DNA from: Schaalia georgiae DSM 6843
Lineage (GTDB): Bacteria; Actinomycetota; Actinomycetes; Actinomycetales; Actinomycetaceae
Assembly: GCF_000429245.1 (NCBI RefSeq)
Contig: NZ_KE386870.1
Location: 1 to 64,000 of the forward strand
Direction of reading: 5' to 3'
Length of the DNA: 64,000 nucleotides
Position numbers and translations under genes: made by a program. Below, in pieces: positions 34,615 to 43,281 of the stretch; position 1 is the first letter of the stretch, and each line of letters begins with the position of its first letter. The notes under the pieces were generated by a model. It did not search any database and was not told where the DNA came from. It saw nothing but the letters and a program-made list of their open reading frames with translations.

Positions 34615-34620
34615 TAGACT
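34615..34620 (+). promoter_or_regulatory. TAGACT -10 box of a leaderless rsmA transcript
   Basis: TAGACT ends 7 nt before GTG 34628, the same hexamer and spacing seen before the PadR gene at 2852. No ribosome site is present between them, so initiation without a leader is likely. Confidence 0.55.
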
Positions 34621-34627
34621 CGTCCCC

Positions 34628-35671
34628 GTGACCGCCAACCGCCCCCCGTCGCCGCAGCGCGCCCGCGCCTCGTCGCGCGCGCGCCAGGGAACGCCCGCGC
34701 GCCGCCGCACCGACCCCGCCCTGCCCGACGGCGCCCAGCCCTCGGCCACCGGCCTGCTGGGGCCCGTGGAAGTGCGCGCCATCAGCGGCGCCCTGGGTAT
34801 CCGCCCCACGAAGGCCCTCGGTCAGAACTTCGTCCACGACGCCGGGACCGTGCGCCGCATCGTCGCCGCCGCAGGAGTGGGCGAAGGGGACGAAGTCATC
34901 GAGGTCGGCCCCGGCCTCGGCTCCCTCACCCTCGCCCTCCTCGAAGCGGGAGCGCGGGTGCGCGCGGTCGAGATCGACCCCGTCCTGGCCGCCGCCCTGC
35001 CCGAAACCGTGCGCGCCCGCATGGGGGACGCCGCCGACCGCCTCCACGTGGTGGCGGCGGACGCGACCGCCATCACCGGTCCGGCCGACATCGGCCCCGA
35101 CTGGCCCCCGCCCGCCAAACTCGTCGCGAACCTGCCCTACAACGTCGCCGTCCCCGTCCTGCTCGCGATGCTCGACTCCTTCCCCACGCTCACCGATGTC
35201 CTCGTCATGGTCCAGGCGGAAGTCGCGGACCGCCTCGCCGCCGGCCCCGGGTCGCGCACCTACGGCGTGCCCTCCGTCAAAGCCGCGTGGTACGGCCAGG
35301 CCACGCGCGCCGGCACAATCGGGCGCTCCGTGTTCTGGCCCGTCCCCGGCGTCGACTCCGCCCTGGTGCGCCTGCGCAGATCCGCCAAGGCGCGCGGCGA
35401 CAACGCCCTGCGCCGCGCCACCTTCGAAGCCACCGACGCCGCCTTCGGCCAGCGCCGCAAGACCCTGCGCGCCGCCCTGAAGGACTGGGCGGGCGGAGCA
35501 ACGGCCTCCGAGGCCCTGCTCGCCGAGGCGGGCATCGATCCCGCGCGGCGCGGCGAGACCCTCACTATCGACGAGTTCACTCGACTGGGGGCCGCCCTCA
35601 TCCGCCTGCGCGCCTCGGGCGCCGTCGCCGAGCGCCCCGACCCCCGGACGGCGGGGCCCGCCAATGCGTGA
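34628..35671 (+). CDS. rsmA: 16S rRNA dimethyladenosine transferase
   Basis: The 347-residue methyltransferase has the KsgA signature: [21 protein letters not shown], motif [24 protein letters not shown], and the catalytic [11 protein letters not shown] (N-L-P-Y). It dimethylates two adjacent adenines near the 3' end of 16S rRNA. A basic, low-complexity N-terminal extension of about 45 residues precedes the core. GTG 34628 has no ribosome site but a TAGACT box 7 nt upstream, so the transcript looks leaderless. It overlaps ispE by 8 nt. Confidence 0.93.
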   Translation: MTANRPPSPQRARASSRARQGTPARRRTDPALPDGAQPSATGLLGPVEVRAISGALGIRPTKALGQNFVHDAGTVRRIVAAAGVGEGDEVIEVGPGLGSLTLALLEAGARVRAVEIDPVLAAALPETVRARMGDAADRLHVVAADATAITGPADIGPDWPPPAKLVANLPYNVAVPVLLAMLDSFPTLTDVLVMVQAEVADRLAAGPGSRTYGVPSVKAAWYGQATRAGTIGRSVFWPVPGVDSALVRLRRSAKARGDNALRRATFEATDAAFGQRRKTLRAALKDWAGGATASEALLAEAGIDPARRGETLTIDEFTRLGAALIRLRASGAVAERPDPRTAGPANA

Positions 35672-36629
35672 GGTCACCGCGTCCGCCCCCGGGAAGGTCA
35701 ACCTCGTGCTGCGCGCCGGGGCCCCCACCGCGGACGGCTACCACCCCCTCGCCACCGTTTTCGAAGCCCTCGACCTGCGGGAAACAGTCACCGTGCGCAC
35801 CACGAGGACCCCGGGCACCACCGTCGAGACCGTCGCCCACCTGCCCGGAGGGGACATCGACCGCGCCACCGGCGAACTCATGCGGGCCGTGCCGCCCCGG
35901 TCCCACCTGGCGGTGCGCGCCGCACGGGCCATGCAGCGCCTTGCGGCCGCCGGACCGTGGGCGTCCACCGCCGCGGGCCTGGCCATCCGCGTGGACAAGA
36001 GGGTCCCCGTCGCCGGCGGGATGGCCGGGGGCTCCGCCGACGCCGCCGCCACCCTGGTCGCCTGCAACGAGCTGTGGGGACTCGGCCTGGGGCCCGGCCA
36101 ACTGGAGCGGATCGGGCGCGCCCTGGGCGCCGACGTGCCCGCCTGCCTCACTGGCGGCATCGCCCTGGGAACGGGGCGCGGCGACCACATGGCGCCGCTG
36201 GAGTGCCCGGGAACCCACCACCACTGGGTGATCGCCCTCGCCCACGAGGGGCTCTCCACCGCCGACGTGTTCGCCGAGTTCGACCGCGCCGCCCAGGGCA
36301 CGGCAGTCCCCGCCGCCCCCACTGACGAGGAACTGGCCGACCTGACCGGGCCCGCGCGGCTCGCCGGCCCCCGCCTCGTCAACGACCTCACCGCAGCGGC
36401 GCTGTCCCTGCGGCCCGAACTGGGGGGCACACTGAGCGCCTCCCGCGCGGCGGGGGCCCTCGCCGCCATCGTCTCCGGCTCCGGGCCCACCGTCGCCGCC
36501 CTGGCGTCCAGCGCCGACCACGCCGACGAGATCGCCGAACGGCTCGCCGCTGCCCCCGCAGTCGCCCGCGTCCTAACGACCATGGGACCGGCGCCGGGGG
36601 CGCGCGTCGAGCACCAGGACGAGAGGTAG
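35664..36629 (+). CDS. ispE: 4-diphosphocytidyl-2-C-methyl-D-erythritol kinase
   Basis: The 321-residue GHMP kinase phosphorylates CDP-methylerythritol in the MEP isoprenoid pathway. Seen are the substrate loop [31 protein letters not shown], the ATP loop [18 protein letters not shown] and the C-terminal [10 protein letters not shown]. It overlaps rsmA by 8 nt and lies 4 nt before the ABC-F gene. The rsmA-ispE-ABC-F arrangement is conserved in actinobacteria. ATG 35664 is the only sensible start. Confidence 0.93.
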   Translation: MREVTASAPGKVNLVLRAGAPTADGYHPLATVFEALDLRETVTVRTTRTPGTTVETVAHLPGGDIDRATGELMRAVPPRSHLAVRAARAMQRLAAAGPWASTAAGLAIRVDKRVPVAGGMAGGSADAAATLVACNELWGLGLGPGQLERIGRALGADVPACLTGGIALGTGRGDHMAPLECPGTHHHWVIALAHEGLSTADVFAEFDRAAQGTAVPAAPTDEELADLTGPARLAGPRLVNDLTAAALSLRPELGGTLSASRAAGALAAIVSGSGPTVAALASSADHADEIAERLAAAPAVARVLTTMGPAPGARVEHQDER

Positions 36630-36633
36630 GCGC

Positions 36634-38619
36634 ATGGCGCACCTGCTCGGAACACAGTCGGTCGCCGCGATGGCTGGCAGCCGCAGACTCCTCGAGTCCG
36701 TGGACGTCGGGCTCGACGACGGCTCCCGCGTCGGGATCCTGGGGCCCAATGGAGCGGGCAAATCCACTCTGCTGCGCATCGTCGCCGGGATCCAGGAACC
36801 CGATGGCGGTATCGTGACCCGCCGCGACGGGCTGCGCGTCGCCGTGCTCTCCCAGGCCGACGCCCTGGACCCGGCCGACACCGTCGTCGCTGCGGTCCAC
36901 CCGGGCAAAGCCGAGTACGAATGGGCCTCCGACCCGCGTGTGCGCGACATCCACGAGGGGCTTCTGGCCTCCGTGCCCCCCGCCGCCGCCGTGGGCGCGC
37001 TCTCGGGCGGCCAGCGCAGGCGCGTCGCCCTCGCCCGGGTCCTGGCGGCCGACGCCGACATCGTGTGCCTCGACGAGCCCACCAACCACCTCGACGTGGA
37101 GGGCGTCGCCTGGCTGGCCCACCACCTCAACGCCCGCTTCGCGCGGCCCGGGGCCTCCGGCGCGCTGCTGGCCGTCACCCACGACCGGTGGTTCCTCGAC
37201 GCCGTGTGCGAACACATCTGGGAAGTGGTGCCCGGAGTGGACCCCGGGGGCGAGCGCCCCCAGATCCCCGGGCGCGTCGAGATCTACGACGGCTCCTACG
37301 CCGCCTACACGCTGGCCAGGGCCGAGCGCGCGCGGCAGGCCGGCGTGGCCGCCCGCAAGCGCGCGAACCTGCTCACCAAGGAACTCGCGTGGCTGCGCAG
37401 GGGAGCGCCGGCGCGCACCTCGAAACCGAAGTTCCACATCGCGGCAGCCGAAGCCCTCATCGCGGACACGCCTCCACCCCGCGACAGCGTCGAACTGGTG
37501 GAGATGGCCAGCGCGCGCCTCGGCAAGGACGTCATCGACCTGGAGGACGTGTCCGTCTCCTTCACGCGGCCCGACTCCGGCCGCCTCGACGTCCTCCGCG
37601 GTGTCACATGGAGGCTGGCACCGGGCGAGCGCGTGGGCGTCGTCGGCGTCAACGGCGCGGGGAAGACGACCGTGCTCAACCTACTGCGCGGTGACCTGGA
37701 GCCCACGGGCGGGCGCGTCCGGCGCGGGAAGACGGTGAGGGTCGCCACCTTGTCGCAGGAGACCCGTGAACTCGATGCCGTCGCGGGGATGAGGGTCGTC
37801 GAGGCGGTCGCAGACATCGCGCAAACGGTGGTCGCTGGGGGCAAGGAGATCACCGCCCAGCAGATGACTGAGCGCATGGGATTCACCCGGGAACGGGCCC
37901 ACACGCGGGTCAAGGAGATCTCCGGCGGGGAACGGCGCCGCCTGCAGCTCATGCGCTTGCTCATGTCCCAACCGAACGTCCTGCTGCTCGACGAGCCCAC
38001 GAACGACCTCGACACCGACACGCTGGCCGCCATGGAGGACCTCCTCGACTCCTTCGCGGGCACCCTGGTCGTGGTATCCCACGACCGCTACCTGTTGGAG
38101 CGTGTCACCGACCACCAGGTCGCCCTGCTGGGGGACGGGACTCTCCGCGCCCTGCCCGGCGGCGTCGAGCAGTACCTCCAGATGCGGCGCGACGCGGCGA
38201 CTGACCCCTCCGGGGGCGCTGCCGGTGGGGCGAACAACAGTGCGGAGCCGGGCGGTGCCGCAGAGCCCAGGGGCGTCGCGATCGGGAATGGAAGCACTGC
38301 TGGCGGAACCCGGCCCGGCCCGGATGGAGGAGGTGCCCCGACGGGCGCGGGCACTGGGGCGCGCGGGGCGAACGCGGCTTCCTCAGCCGAGCGGCGTGCG
38401 GCGAAGAAGGAGGCGGACCGCCTCGACCGCCGGATCGCGAGGCTGCGCGGACGGGCCGCGGAGCTGGAGGGGGAACTCGAGGCGCTGGCGGTCCAAGTGG
38501 CCTCCGACCCCGGCGCGATCGACTCTCTGGCGCGGGTTTCCGCCGAGCACCAGCGGGTGCTGGATGATATCGACGGACTCGAGGAAGCGTGGCTGGAGGC
38601 CGCGGAACTGCTGGAGTGA
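36634..38619 (+). CDS. ABC-F family ATPase (Uup-like)
   Basis: The 661-residue protein has two ATPase domains: GILGPNGAGKSTLLRIV / LSGGQRRRVALARVL / VCLDEPTNHLD, then GVVGVNGAGKTTVLNLL / ISGGERRRLQLMRLL / LLLDEPTNDLD. The ABC-F linker lies between them (RKRANLLTKELAWLRRGAPARTSKPKF, which contains the Uup-like motif). A coiled-coil C-terminus follows (KKEADRLDRRIARLRGRAAELEGELEAL). It lacks membrane domains and probably acts on the ribosome or in DNA-linked processes, as Uup does. A Gly/Ala-rich stretch of about 55 residues separates the second domain from the coiled coil. Confidence 0.9.
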   Translation: MAHLLGTQSVAAMAGSRRLLESVDVGLDDGSRVGILGPNGAGKSTLLRIVAGIQEPDGGIVTRRDGLRVAVLSQADALDPADTVVAAVHPGKAEYEWASDPRVRDIHEGLLASVPPAAAVGALSGGQRRRVALARVLAADADIVCLDEPTNHLDVEGVAWLAHHLNARFARPGASGALLAVTHDRWFLDAVCEHIWEVVPGVDPGGERPQIPGRVEIYDGSYAAYTLARAERARQAGVAARKRANLLTKELAWLRRGAPARTSKPKFHIAAAEALIADTPPPRDSVELVEMASARLGKDVIDLEDVSVSFTRPDSGRLDVLRGVTWRLAPGERVGVVGVNGAGKTTVLNLLRGDLEPTGGRVRRGKTVRVATLSQETRELDAVAGMRVVEAVADIAQTVVAGGKEITAQQMTERMGFTRERAHTRVKEISGGERRRLQLMRLLMSQPNVLLLDEPTNDLDTDTLAAMEDLLDSFAGTLVVVSHDRYLLERVTDHQVALLGDGTLRALPGGVEQYLQMRRDAATDPSGGAAGGANNSAEPGGAAEPRGVAIGNGSTAGGTRPGPDGGGAPTGAGTGARGANAASSAERRAAKKEADRLDRRIARLRGRAAELEGELEALAVQVASDPGAIDSLARVSAEHQRVLDDIDGLEEAWLEAAELLE

Positions 38620-38804
38620 GAGCCGCTGAGCGGGCGGGACGGGGCAGCCGGATACCGCGGGATCGAAGGGTGCTATCGGTGCGGGAATAAGGCCGTCAGT
38701 ACGCCGAAGGGTTCCATGGGCGCGTTGGGGTAGCCCAGCCTAACCTGCGTGAATAACGTAAAAGAATAGGGCTGGAATCGAGTGGAATTAGTGAGGGCGG
38801 GAAT

Positions 38805-38939
38805 ATGGAATTCACCCTATTGGGCGATCTTCTGAAGTGTTGGAACCGCAAGGGAAAATCAATGCCGATTGCCGGGGTTCGCAATTCGTTGTTCGATAGT
38901 CCCATCACGTCGGCCAACCGGTCGGCCGCCTCCACCTAG
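38805..38939 (+). CDS. Possible 44-residue leader or small protein
   Basis: ATG 38805 follows GAGGG and opens a 44-residue frame (starting MEFTLLGDLLKCWNRKGK, ending ANRSAAST) that stops 35 nt before the DUF1540 gene. The region is AT-richer than its surroundings and contains the near-palindrome CGGCCAACCGGTCGGCCG (38911-38928) over the frame's end. It may be a leader peptide or chance. The rest of the 350-bp gap (38620-38804) shows nothing recognisable. Confidence 0.25.
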   Translation: MEFTLLGDLLKCWNRKGKSMPIAGVRNSLFDSPITSANRSAAST

Positions 38940-38973
38940 AACCGCCCCAGGGCGGCGAGAAAAGGAGAACACC

Positions 38974-39252
38974 ATGACAACCGCAATGCCCCGCATCCTC
39001 GACTGCTCCGTGACGTCCTGCTCCTACAACAAGACGAAGTCGTGCGCCGCTGCGGCAATCACCGTTGGCTACGCGTCCACTTGCACGACCTTCATCCCCC
39101 TGTCCGTCAAGGGGGGCCTGGACAAGCCCCAGTCCTTCGTGGGCGCCTGTCAGAAAGCCGATTGCGTGCACAACAGCGCCCTCGAGTGCACCGCCGACTC
39201 CATTTCCGTGGGCGCCGGAACGGCTGACTGCCTCTCCTACGAGGCGAAGTAA
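38974..39252 (+). CDS. DUF1540 cysteine-rich protein, two modules
   Basis: The 92-residue protein has two DUF1540-like modules: ILDCSVTSCSYNKTKSCAAAAITV...CTTF (Cys 11, 16, 24, 37) and VGACQKADCVHNSALECTADSISV...ADCLSY. The Cys spacing suggests metal binding, probably zinc. Function of the family is unknown. AGGAGA precedes ATG 38974 by 6 nt. It stands alone before a repeat-rich gap. Confidence 0.85.
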   Translation: MTTAMPRILDCSVTSCSYNKTKSCAAAAITVGYASTCTTFIPLSVKGGLDKPQSFVGACQKADCVHNSALECTADSISVGAGTADCLSYEAK

Positions 39253-39447
39253 CGCCCGCGCGCACTACGCCGACGCGCCCAGATGGCCGTCCCCCCGGTA
39301 GGAGAGCCGCTTTCGACAAGCACTGCGCCACCGGGCCCGGGGGAGCACCTCCTCCCCCGGGCCCGGTGGCGCGTGGTAGATCGAGTCCTGTGGTGCCCGT
39401 CTTGCGGGTGGCCCCGACGAACCCGGGCGCGTCGGGCGTGGTGGGTT

Positions 39448-39558
39448 CTGTTTTCACAGCGATACCTCCACTTTTACAGGGATACCACACTTTGCAAGCG
39501 TTATAACGCTTGCAAAGTGTGGTATCCCTTTGAAAACTCAACTCCGCTTGCAAAACAG
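39448..39558. mobile_element. MITE-like element, copy 1, with 50-bp perfect palindrome
   Basis: The element is bounded by CTGTTTT (39448-39454) and AAAACAG (39552-39558), a 7-bp terminal inverted repeat. Inside, 39479-39528 is a perfect palindrome without a loop (left end GGGATACCACACTTTGC, centre GCGTTATAACGC). A diverged second copy lies at 54912-55023. Opposite-strand frames over both copies read similar text (LQAKRSFQR, CKRYNACK), which reflects shared DNA rather than a conserved gene. No transposase is in it, so if mobile it moves in trans. Confidence 0.7.
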
Positions 39559-39587
39559 CCCTCCGCACCTGCCTGACGGGTGAGACT

Positions 39588-39623
39588 TCCCTTTGAAAAC
39601 TCCGCTTCGCTTGCAAAACAGCC
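39588..39623. repeat. Partial copy of the MITE right end
   Basis: TCCCTTTGAAAACTCCGC and the following TTGCAAAACAGCC repeat the right end of the element 30 bp downstream of copy 1, and are nearly identical to the right end of the copy at 54912-55023. The following CCCAGTCGGC text is also shared between both loci. Confidence 0.6.
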
Positions 39624-39672
39624 CGGACATCCGCCCAGTCGGCCCGCTCTCCAACGCGGAACTCCACCACGA

Positions 39673-39895
39673 GGGGAAGGCAGCCCTTATAGTCGGGGGT
39701 TCTGTGCCCGTGGCTGCTCGCGCCCGTCGGGGGTGATGGGGGAGGGCGCCCTCATAGTTTGGGGGTTCCGCGCCCCCATGTTCCCTACCATCTCCAACTT
39801 CTACGGGGAAGGCTGCCTTTATCGTCGGGGTTCTGTGCCCGCGGCTGCGCGCGCCCGTCGGGGGTGATGGGGAAGGGGGTCCTTATGGTCTGAGA
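39673..39895. repeat. Degenerate tandem repeat with about 66-bp period
   Basis: GGGGAAGGCAGCCCTTATAG at 39673 recurs in altered form near 39739, 39805 and 39869 (the last truncated). Units 1 and 3 share about 60 of 70 positions, including TTCTGTGCCCG and CCCGTCGGGGGTGATGGGG. The stretch has no plausible gene. From 39896 to the TetR gene (40098) I see nothing. Confidence 0.6.
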
Positions 39896-40098
39896 TCCGG
39901 GCCCTGGCCTCGTCGGCGTCGTGAGGGGCCACCCTTACATGTGAGGGGGCCGTCCGATCATCGGAAGGCACTGCCCAGGCGGCTCGCCAGGTTCCCAGCG
40001 GGGCGCCGTCGGGCCAAGAACGAACCCGGGCCGCGAACCGCCTTGGGCCGGGAGCCCTCCCCAGGCGCCCGGTCCCGAAGGGCTGCCCCGCGGTGCCC

Positions 40099-40722
40099 CT
40101 ACGCCTGGCGGAGCCGCAGTGTCGGATTCGGGCGCAGGTTGCGCTGCCCGTTCCACACCAGGTTGACGACGTGGGCGGCGACTTCGTCCTTCTTCATGTG
40201 CCGGTCGTCCAGCCACCACTGCCCGACTTGGGCGATGAGTCCGACCAGCATCTGCGCGTAAAGCGGCGACCAGCTGGTCGGGAAGTCCGAGCGCTCGAAC
40301 TGGGCCGCGATCACATGTTCCACCCGTGAGGCGACATCACCCATGACGGAGGAGAACGAGCCTGCCGTTCGGTCCGTCGGGGCGTCGCGCACCAGGACCC
40401 GGAAGCCGTCGGTATTCGACTCGATGTAGTCGAGCAGTGCGAGCGTCGCGTTCTCCAGGATGAGCCTGGGGCGGTCGGAGGACTCCAGCGACGAGTGCAG
40501 GGAGGCGATGAGGGACTGCACCTCGCGGTCGACGACCACCGCGTACAGGCCTTCTTTCCCGCCGAAGTGCTCGTAGACGACGGGCTTGGAGACTTTCGCC
40601 CGCGCCGCGATCTCCTCGACGCTGGTGGCGTCGAAGCCCTTCTCGGCGAAAAGGGAGCGGCCCACGGCCACCAGTTGCTCGCGGCGCGCGACCCCGCTCA
40701 TGCGCGTGCGTTTCTCAGCCAT
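40099..40722 (-). CDS. TetR-family transcriptional regulator
   Basis: The 207-residue protein has an N-terminal helix-turn-helix (LFAEKGFDATSVEEIAARAKVSKPVVYEHFGGKEGLY, about residues 24-60) and a helical C-terminal domain (DRPRLILENATLALLDYIESN, YAQMLVGLIAQVGQWWLD) of the TetR_C type. It acts as a repressor of unknown target. ATG 40722 (MAEKRTRMSGVARREQLVAVG) is preferred to the longer frame to 40953, whose leader is Arg-rich. It ends toward the repeat cluster. Confidence 0.88.
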   Translation of the reverse strand: MAEKRTRMSGVARREQLVAVGRSLFAEKGFDATSVEEIAARAKVSKPVVYEHFGGKEGLYAVVVDREVQSLIASLHSSLESSDRPRLILENATLALLDYIESNTDGFRVLVRDAPTDRTAGSFSSVMGDVASRVEHVIAAQFERSDFPTSWSPLYAQMLVGLIAQVGQWWLDDRHMKKDEVAAHVVNLVWNGQRNLRPNPTLRLRQA

Positions 40723-40856
40723 GCCCCCAGTATCCCACGCCCTCCCGCACCCCCGTTCCACCCCTCGGTTCGTGCCGTGCCGGCGTACCCCGGCGCGTCG
40801 ACGCGCTTCCGTGCGCCCGCGCTGGCCCGCCACGTGGAGCGGGAACCGGTTGCGCC

Positions 40857-40939
40857 ACCCCTCGCGCGCCGGGCCGCCTGCGCAACGCGCTTGGGCATGG
40901 CCGTGGACTTGCTGCACCCCCTCGCGCGCCGGGCCGCCA
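40857..40939. repeat. Direct repeat CCCCTCGCGCGCCGGGCCGC upstream of tRNA-Gln
   Basis: A 22-bp block is present twice, near 40857 and 40917, about 60 bp apart, ending about 20 bp before the tRNA gene. It may mark a tandem duplication or a protein-binding pair. Confidence 0.6.
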
Positions 40940-40960
40940 TATGGCAGAATCAAAGTGCTT

Positions 40961-41031
40961 TCCGCCTTGGTGTAACGGCAGCACAGAGGTTTTTGGTGCC
41001 TTTAGTCTAGGTTCGAATCCTAGGGGCGGAG
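40961..41031 (+). tRNA. tRNA-Gln (anticodon UUG)
   Basis: Acceptor TCCGCCT pairs with GGGCGGA (41024-41030), and the discriminator G is at 41031. The D arm (GGTGTAACGGCAGC), the anticodon loop TTTTGGT with TTG and the T arm (TAGGTTCGAATCCTA) are all present. CCA is not encoded. The anticodon stem contains two G-U pairs. glmU starts 48 nt downstream. Confidence 0.93.
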
Positions 41032-41079
41032 CTCGGGCCGGGGCCGCCGGTCCGCGTGTGTGAACGCTCAGGAGGGCCC

Positions 41080-42129
41080 GTGGCACGTCCAGCCGCCGTC
41101 ATCGTCCTGGCCGCCGGCCAGGGAACCCGTATGAAGTCCGAGCTCCCCAAGGTCGTCCACCCCGTCGCGGGGCTGTCGATGATCGGCCACGCCCTGCGCG
41201 CCGCAGTCGGCGTCGACCCCGACGACGTGGTCGCGGTGGTCCGCCACCAGCGCGATGTCGTCGCCGCCGAGATCCTCCGCGTCCTCCCCTCGGCCATCGT
41301 CGCAGACCAGGACGAGGTACCCGGGACCGGGCGCGCTGTCCAATGCGGGCTCGCCGCGCTCGACGGGGCGAGGGGCTCCGTCCATGGGACGGTCCTGGTC
41401 ACCTACGGGGATGTGCCTCTGCTGTCGTCCCAGACCCTCACCCGCCTCGTCGGGGTTCACGAGGCCAGCGGCGACGCGGTCACCGTCCTCACCAGCCGCG
41501 TCGAGGACCCCACGGGCTACGGGAGGATCCTCCGAGCCCCGGACGGGAGCGTCACTGCCATCGTCGAACAGCGCGACGCCACCGCCGAGCAGGTCCTCAT
41601 CACAGAGATCAACGCCGGGATCTACGCATTCGACGCGGACTTCCTGCGCGGCGCGCTGGCGGGCCTGGGCACGGACAACGACCAGGGCGAGGTCTACCTC
41701 ACCGACGTCCTCGCGGCTGCGGCGTCGTCGGGGCGAGGGGCGGGCGCGCTCGAACTGGATGACGCGTGGCAGGCGGCCGGTGCGAACGACCGCGTCCAGT
41801 TGGCGGAGTTGGGGGCCGAGTTCAACCGCCGCATCTGCGCGGGACACATGCGCGCGGGCGTGACCATCATCGATCCCGCCTCCACGTGGATCGGCGTCGA
41901 CGTGGTCATCGGCGCCGACACGACGATCCATCCGGGAACCGTCCTCCGAGGCGCGACAAATATTGCTAGTAACTGTGAAATCGGTCCCTCCGCCACTCTG
42001 ATTGACGCGGAAGTCGGCGAACGCGCCGTCGTCCCAACGGCGTGGGTCGGGGGCGGCGCGGTCGCAGCGGATACGATAGTGGAGCCGTACAGCACGATCG
42101 GCACGACGATCCGGGCGCCGCGCGCCTGA
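41080..42129 (+). CDS. glmU: GlmU-like UDP-GlcNAc pyrophosphorylase, truncated after the uridyltransferase domain
   Basis: The 349-residue protein has the GlmU nucleotidyltransferase domain: VIVLAAGQGTRMKSELPKVVHPV, DEVPGTGRAVQCGL, VTYGDVPLL, GYGRILRAPDGS and EINAGIYAFD. It would form UDP-GlcNAc for cell-wall synthesis. A left-handed helix starts (MRAGVTIIDPASTWIG...EVGERAVVPTAWVGGGAV) but stops after about three coils. The usual second half, with the NYDG and catalytic His region of the acetyltransferase, is absent; full GlmU is about 450-480 residues. GTG 41080 has AGGAGG 4 nt upstream. prs follows 24 nt later, the usual partner. Acetylation must come from elsewhere if this is the only copy. 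Confidence 0.85.
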   Translation: MARPAAVIVLAAGQGTRMKSELPKVVHPVAGLSMIGHALRAAVGVDPDDVVAVVRHQRDVVAAEILRVLPSAIVADQDEVPGTGRAVQCGLAALDGARGSVHGTVLVTYGDVPLLSSQTLTRLVGVHEASGDAVTVLTSRVEDPTGYGRILRAPDGSVTAIVEQRDATAEQVLITEINAGIYAFDADFLRGALAGLGTDNDQGEVYLTDVLAAAASSGRGAGALELDDAWQAAGANDRVQLAELGAEFNRRICAGHMRAGVTIIDPASTWIGVDVVIGADTTIHPGTVLRGATNIASNCEIGPSATLIDAEVGERAVVPTAWVGGGAVAADTIVEPYSTIGTTIRAPRA

Positions 42130-42153
42130 ACCGAGGCAAGGAGAATTAGCCGC

Positions 42154-43125
42154 ATGAGCGGACTAGTGACCACCGGAGAGAAGAACCTCGTCCTGGTTTC
42201 AGGACGGGCACACCTGGACCTAGCGCAGGCCGTCGGCGAGGAGATCGGATGCGGGGTGTCGCCGGTCACCGCATACGATTTCGCCTCCGGTGAGATCTAC
42301 GTCCGCTTCAACGAGTCAGTGCGTGGGGCGGACGTTTTCGTGCTCCAGTCCATCGCGGGCGACATCAACAAATGGCTGATGGAGCAGTTCATCATGATCG
42401 ACGCCGCCAAGCGCGCCTCCGCGAAGCGGATCACCGTGGTCGCCCCCTGCTACCCGTACTCGCGCCAGGACAAGAAGCACCAGGGGCGCGAGCCCATCTC
42501 CGCGCGCCTCATGGCCGACCTCTACAAGGCCGCCGGCGCGGACCGCATTATGAGCGTCGATCTGCACGCCTCCCAGGAGCAGGGGTTCTTCGACGGCCCC
42601 GTCGACCACCTGTTCGCCATGCCCGTGCTCGTCGACTACGTGCGGGGGAGGGTCGATCTGGCCAACACGGTCATCGTCTCCCCGGACGCCGGGCGCATCC
42701 GCGTCGCGGAGAAGTGGTCGACGAAACTCGGCGGCTGCCCCCTGGCCTTCGTCCACAAGACCCGCGACACCACGCGCCCGAACGTGGCGGTGGCCAACAG
42801 GGTAGTCGGTGAGGTCGCGGGCAAGGAGTGCGTCCTCGTGGACGACATGATCGACACCGCGGGGACGATCACCGAGGCCATCAAAGTCCTCACGAACGCG
42901 GGTGCGAAGAAGGTCATCGTCGTCGCCACCCACGGCATCCTCTCCGATCCCGCAGTGCGCCGCCTCACCGAGTCCGGCGCCACCGAGGTCGTCATAACGG
43001 ACACCCTGCCGGTCAGCGCTGAGAAGCGCTTCCCCAGCCTCACGATCCTCTCGATCGCCCCTCTGCTGGCGCGGGCGATCATGGAGGTCTTCGAGGACGG
43101 TTCTGTCACATCGCTCTTCACCTGA
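42154..43125 (+). CDS. prs: Ribose-phosphate pyrophosphokinase
   Basis: The 323-residue enzyme makes PRPP from ribose 5-phosphate and ATP. It has the N-terminal FNESVRGADVFVLQS, the flexible loop and ATP motif YPYSRQDKKHQGREPISARL, the metal-binding DLHASQEQGFFDGPVDHLFA, and the PRPP loop VLVDDMIDTAGTITEA. It follows glmU at 24 nt with AAGGAG upstream of ATG 42154. Length is normal. Confidence 0.94.
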   Translation: MSGLVTTGEKNLVLVSGRAHLDLAQAVGEEIGCGVSPVTAYDFASGEIYVRFNESVRGADVFVLQSIAGDINKWLMEQFIMIDAAKRASAKRITVVAPCYPYSRQDKKHQGREPISARLMADLYKAAGADRIMSVDLHASQEQGFFDGPVDHLFAMPVLVDYVRGRVDLANTVIVSPDAGRIRVAEKWSTKLGGCPLAFVHKTRDTTRPNVAVANRVVGEVAGKECVLVDDMIDTAGTITEAIKVLTNAGAKKVIVVATHGILSDPAVRRLTESGATEVVITDTLPVSAEKRFPSLTILSIAPLLARAIMEVFEDGSVTSLFT

Positions 43126-43281
43126 TAGGCCCGGTTTCCCTCCGCCCCCGCCGTGCGGTACCCTGATCGGGTTGCTCCGGCGAGGGCGGACCCGTGTCCG
43201 CCGTTATCGACAGGGCCTTCCCCGCTGTGGGGATCCAGGGTTCGTCGACGCCGGCGTCCGCACTACCCTGGAGGGAACACC

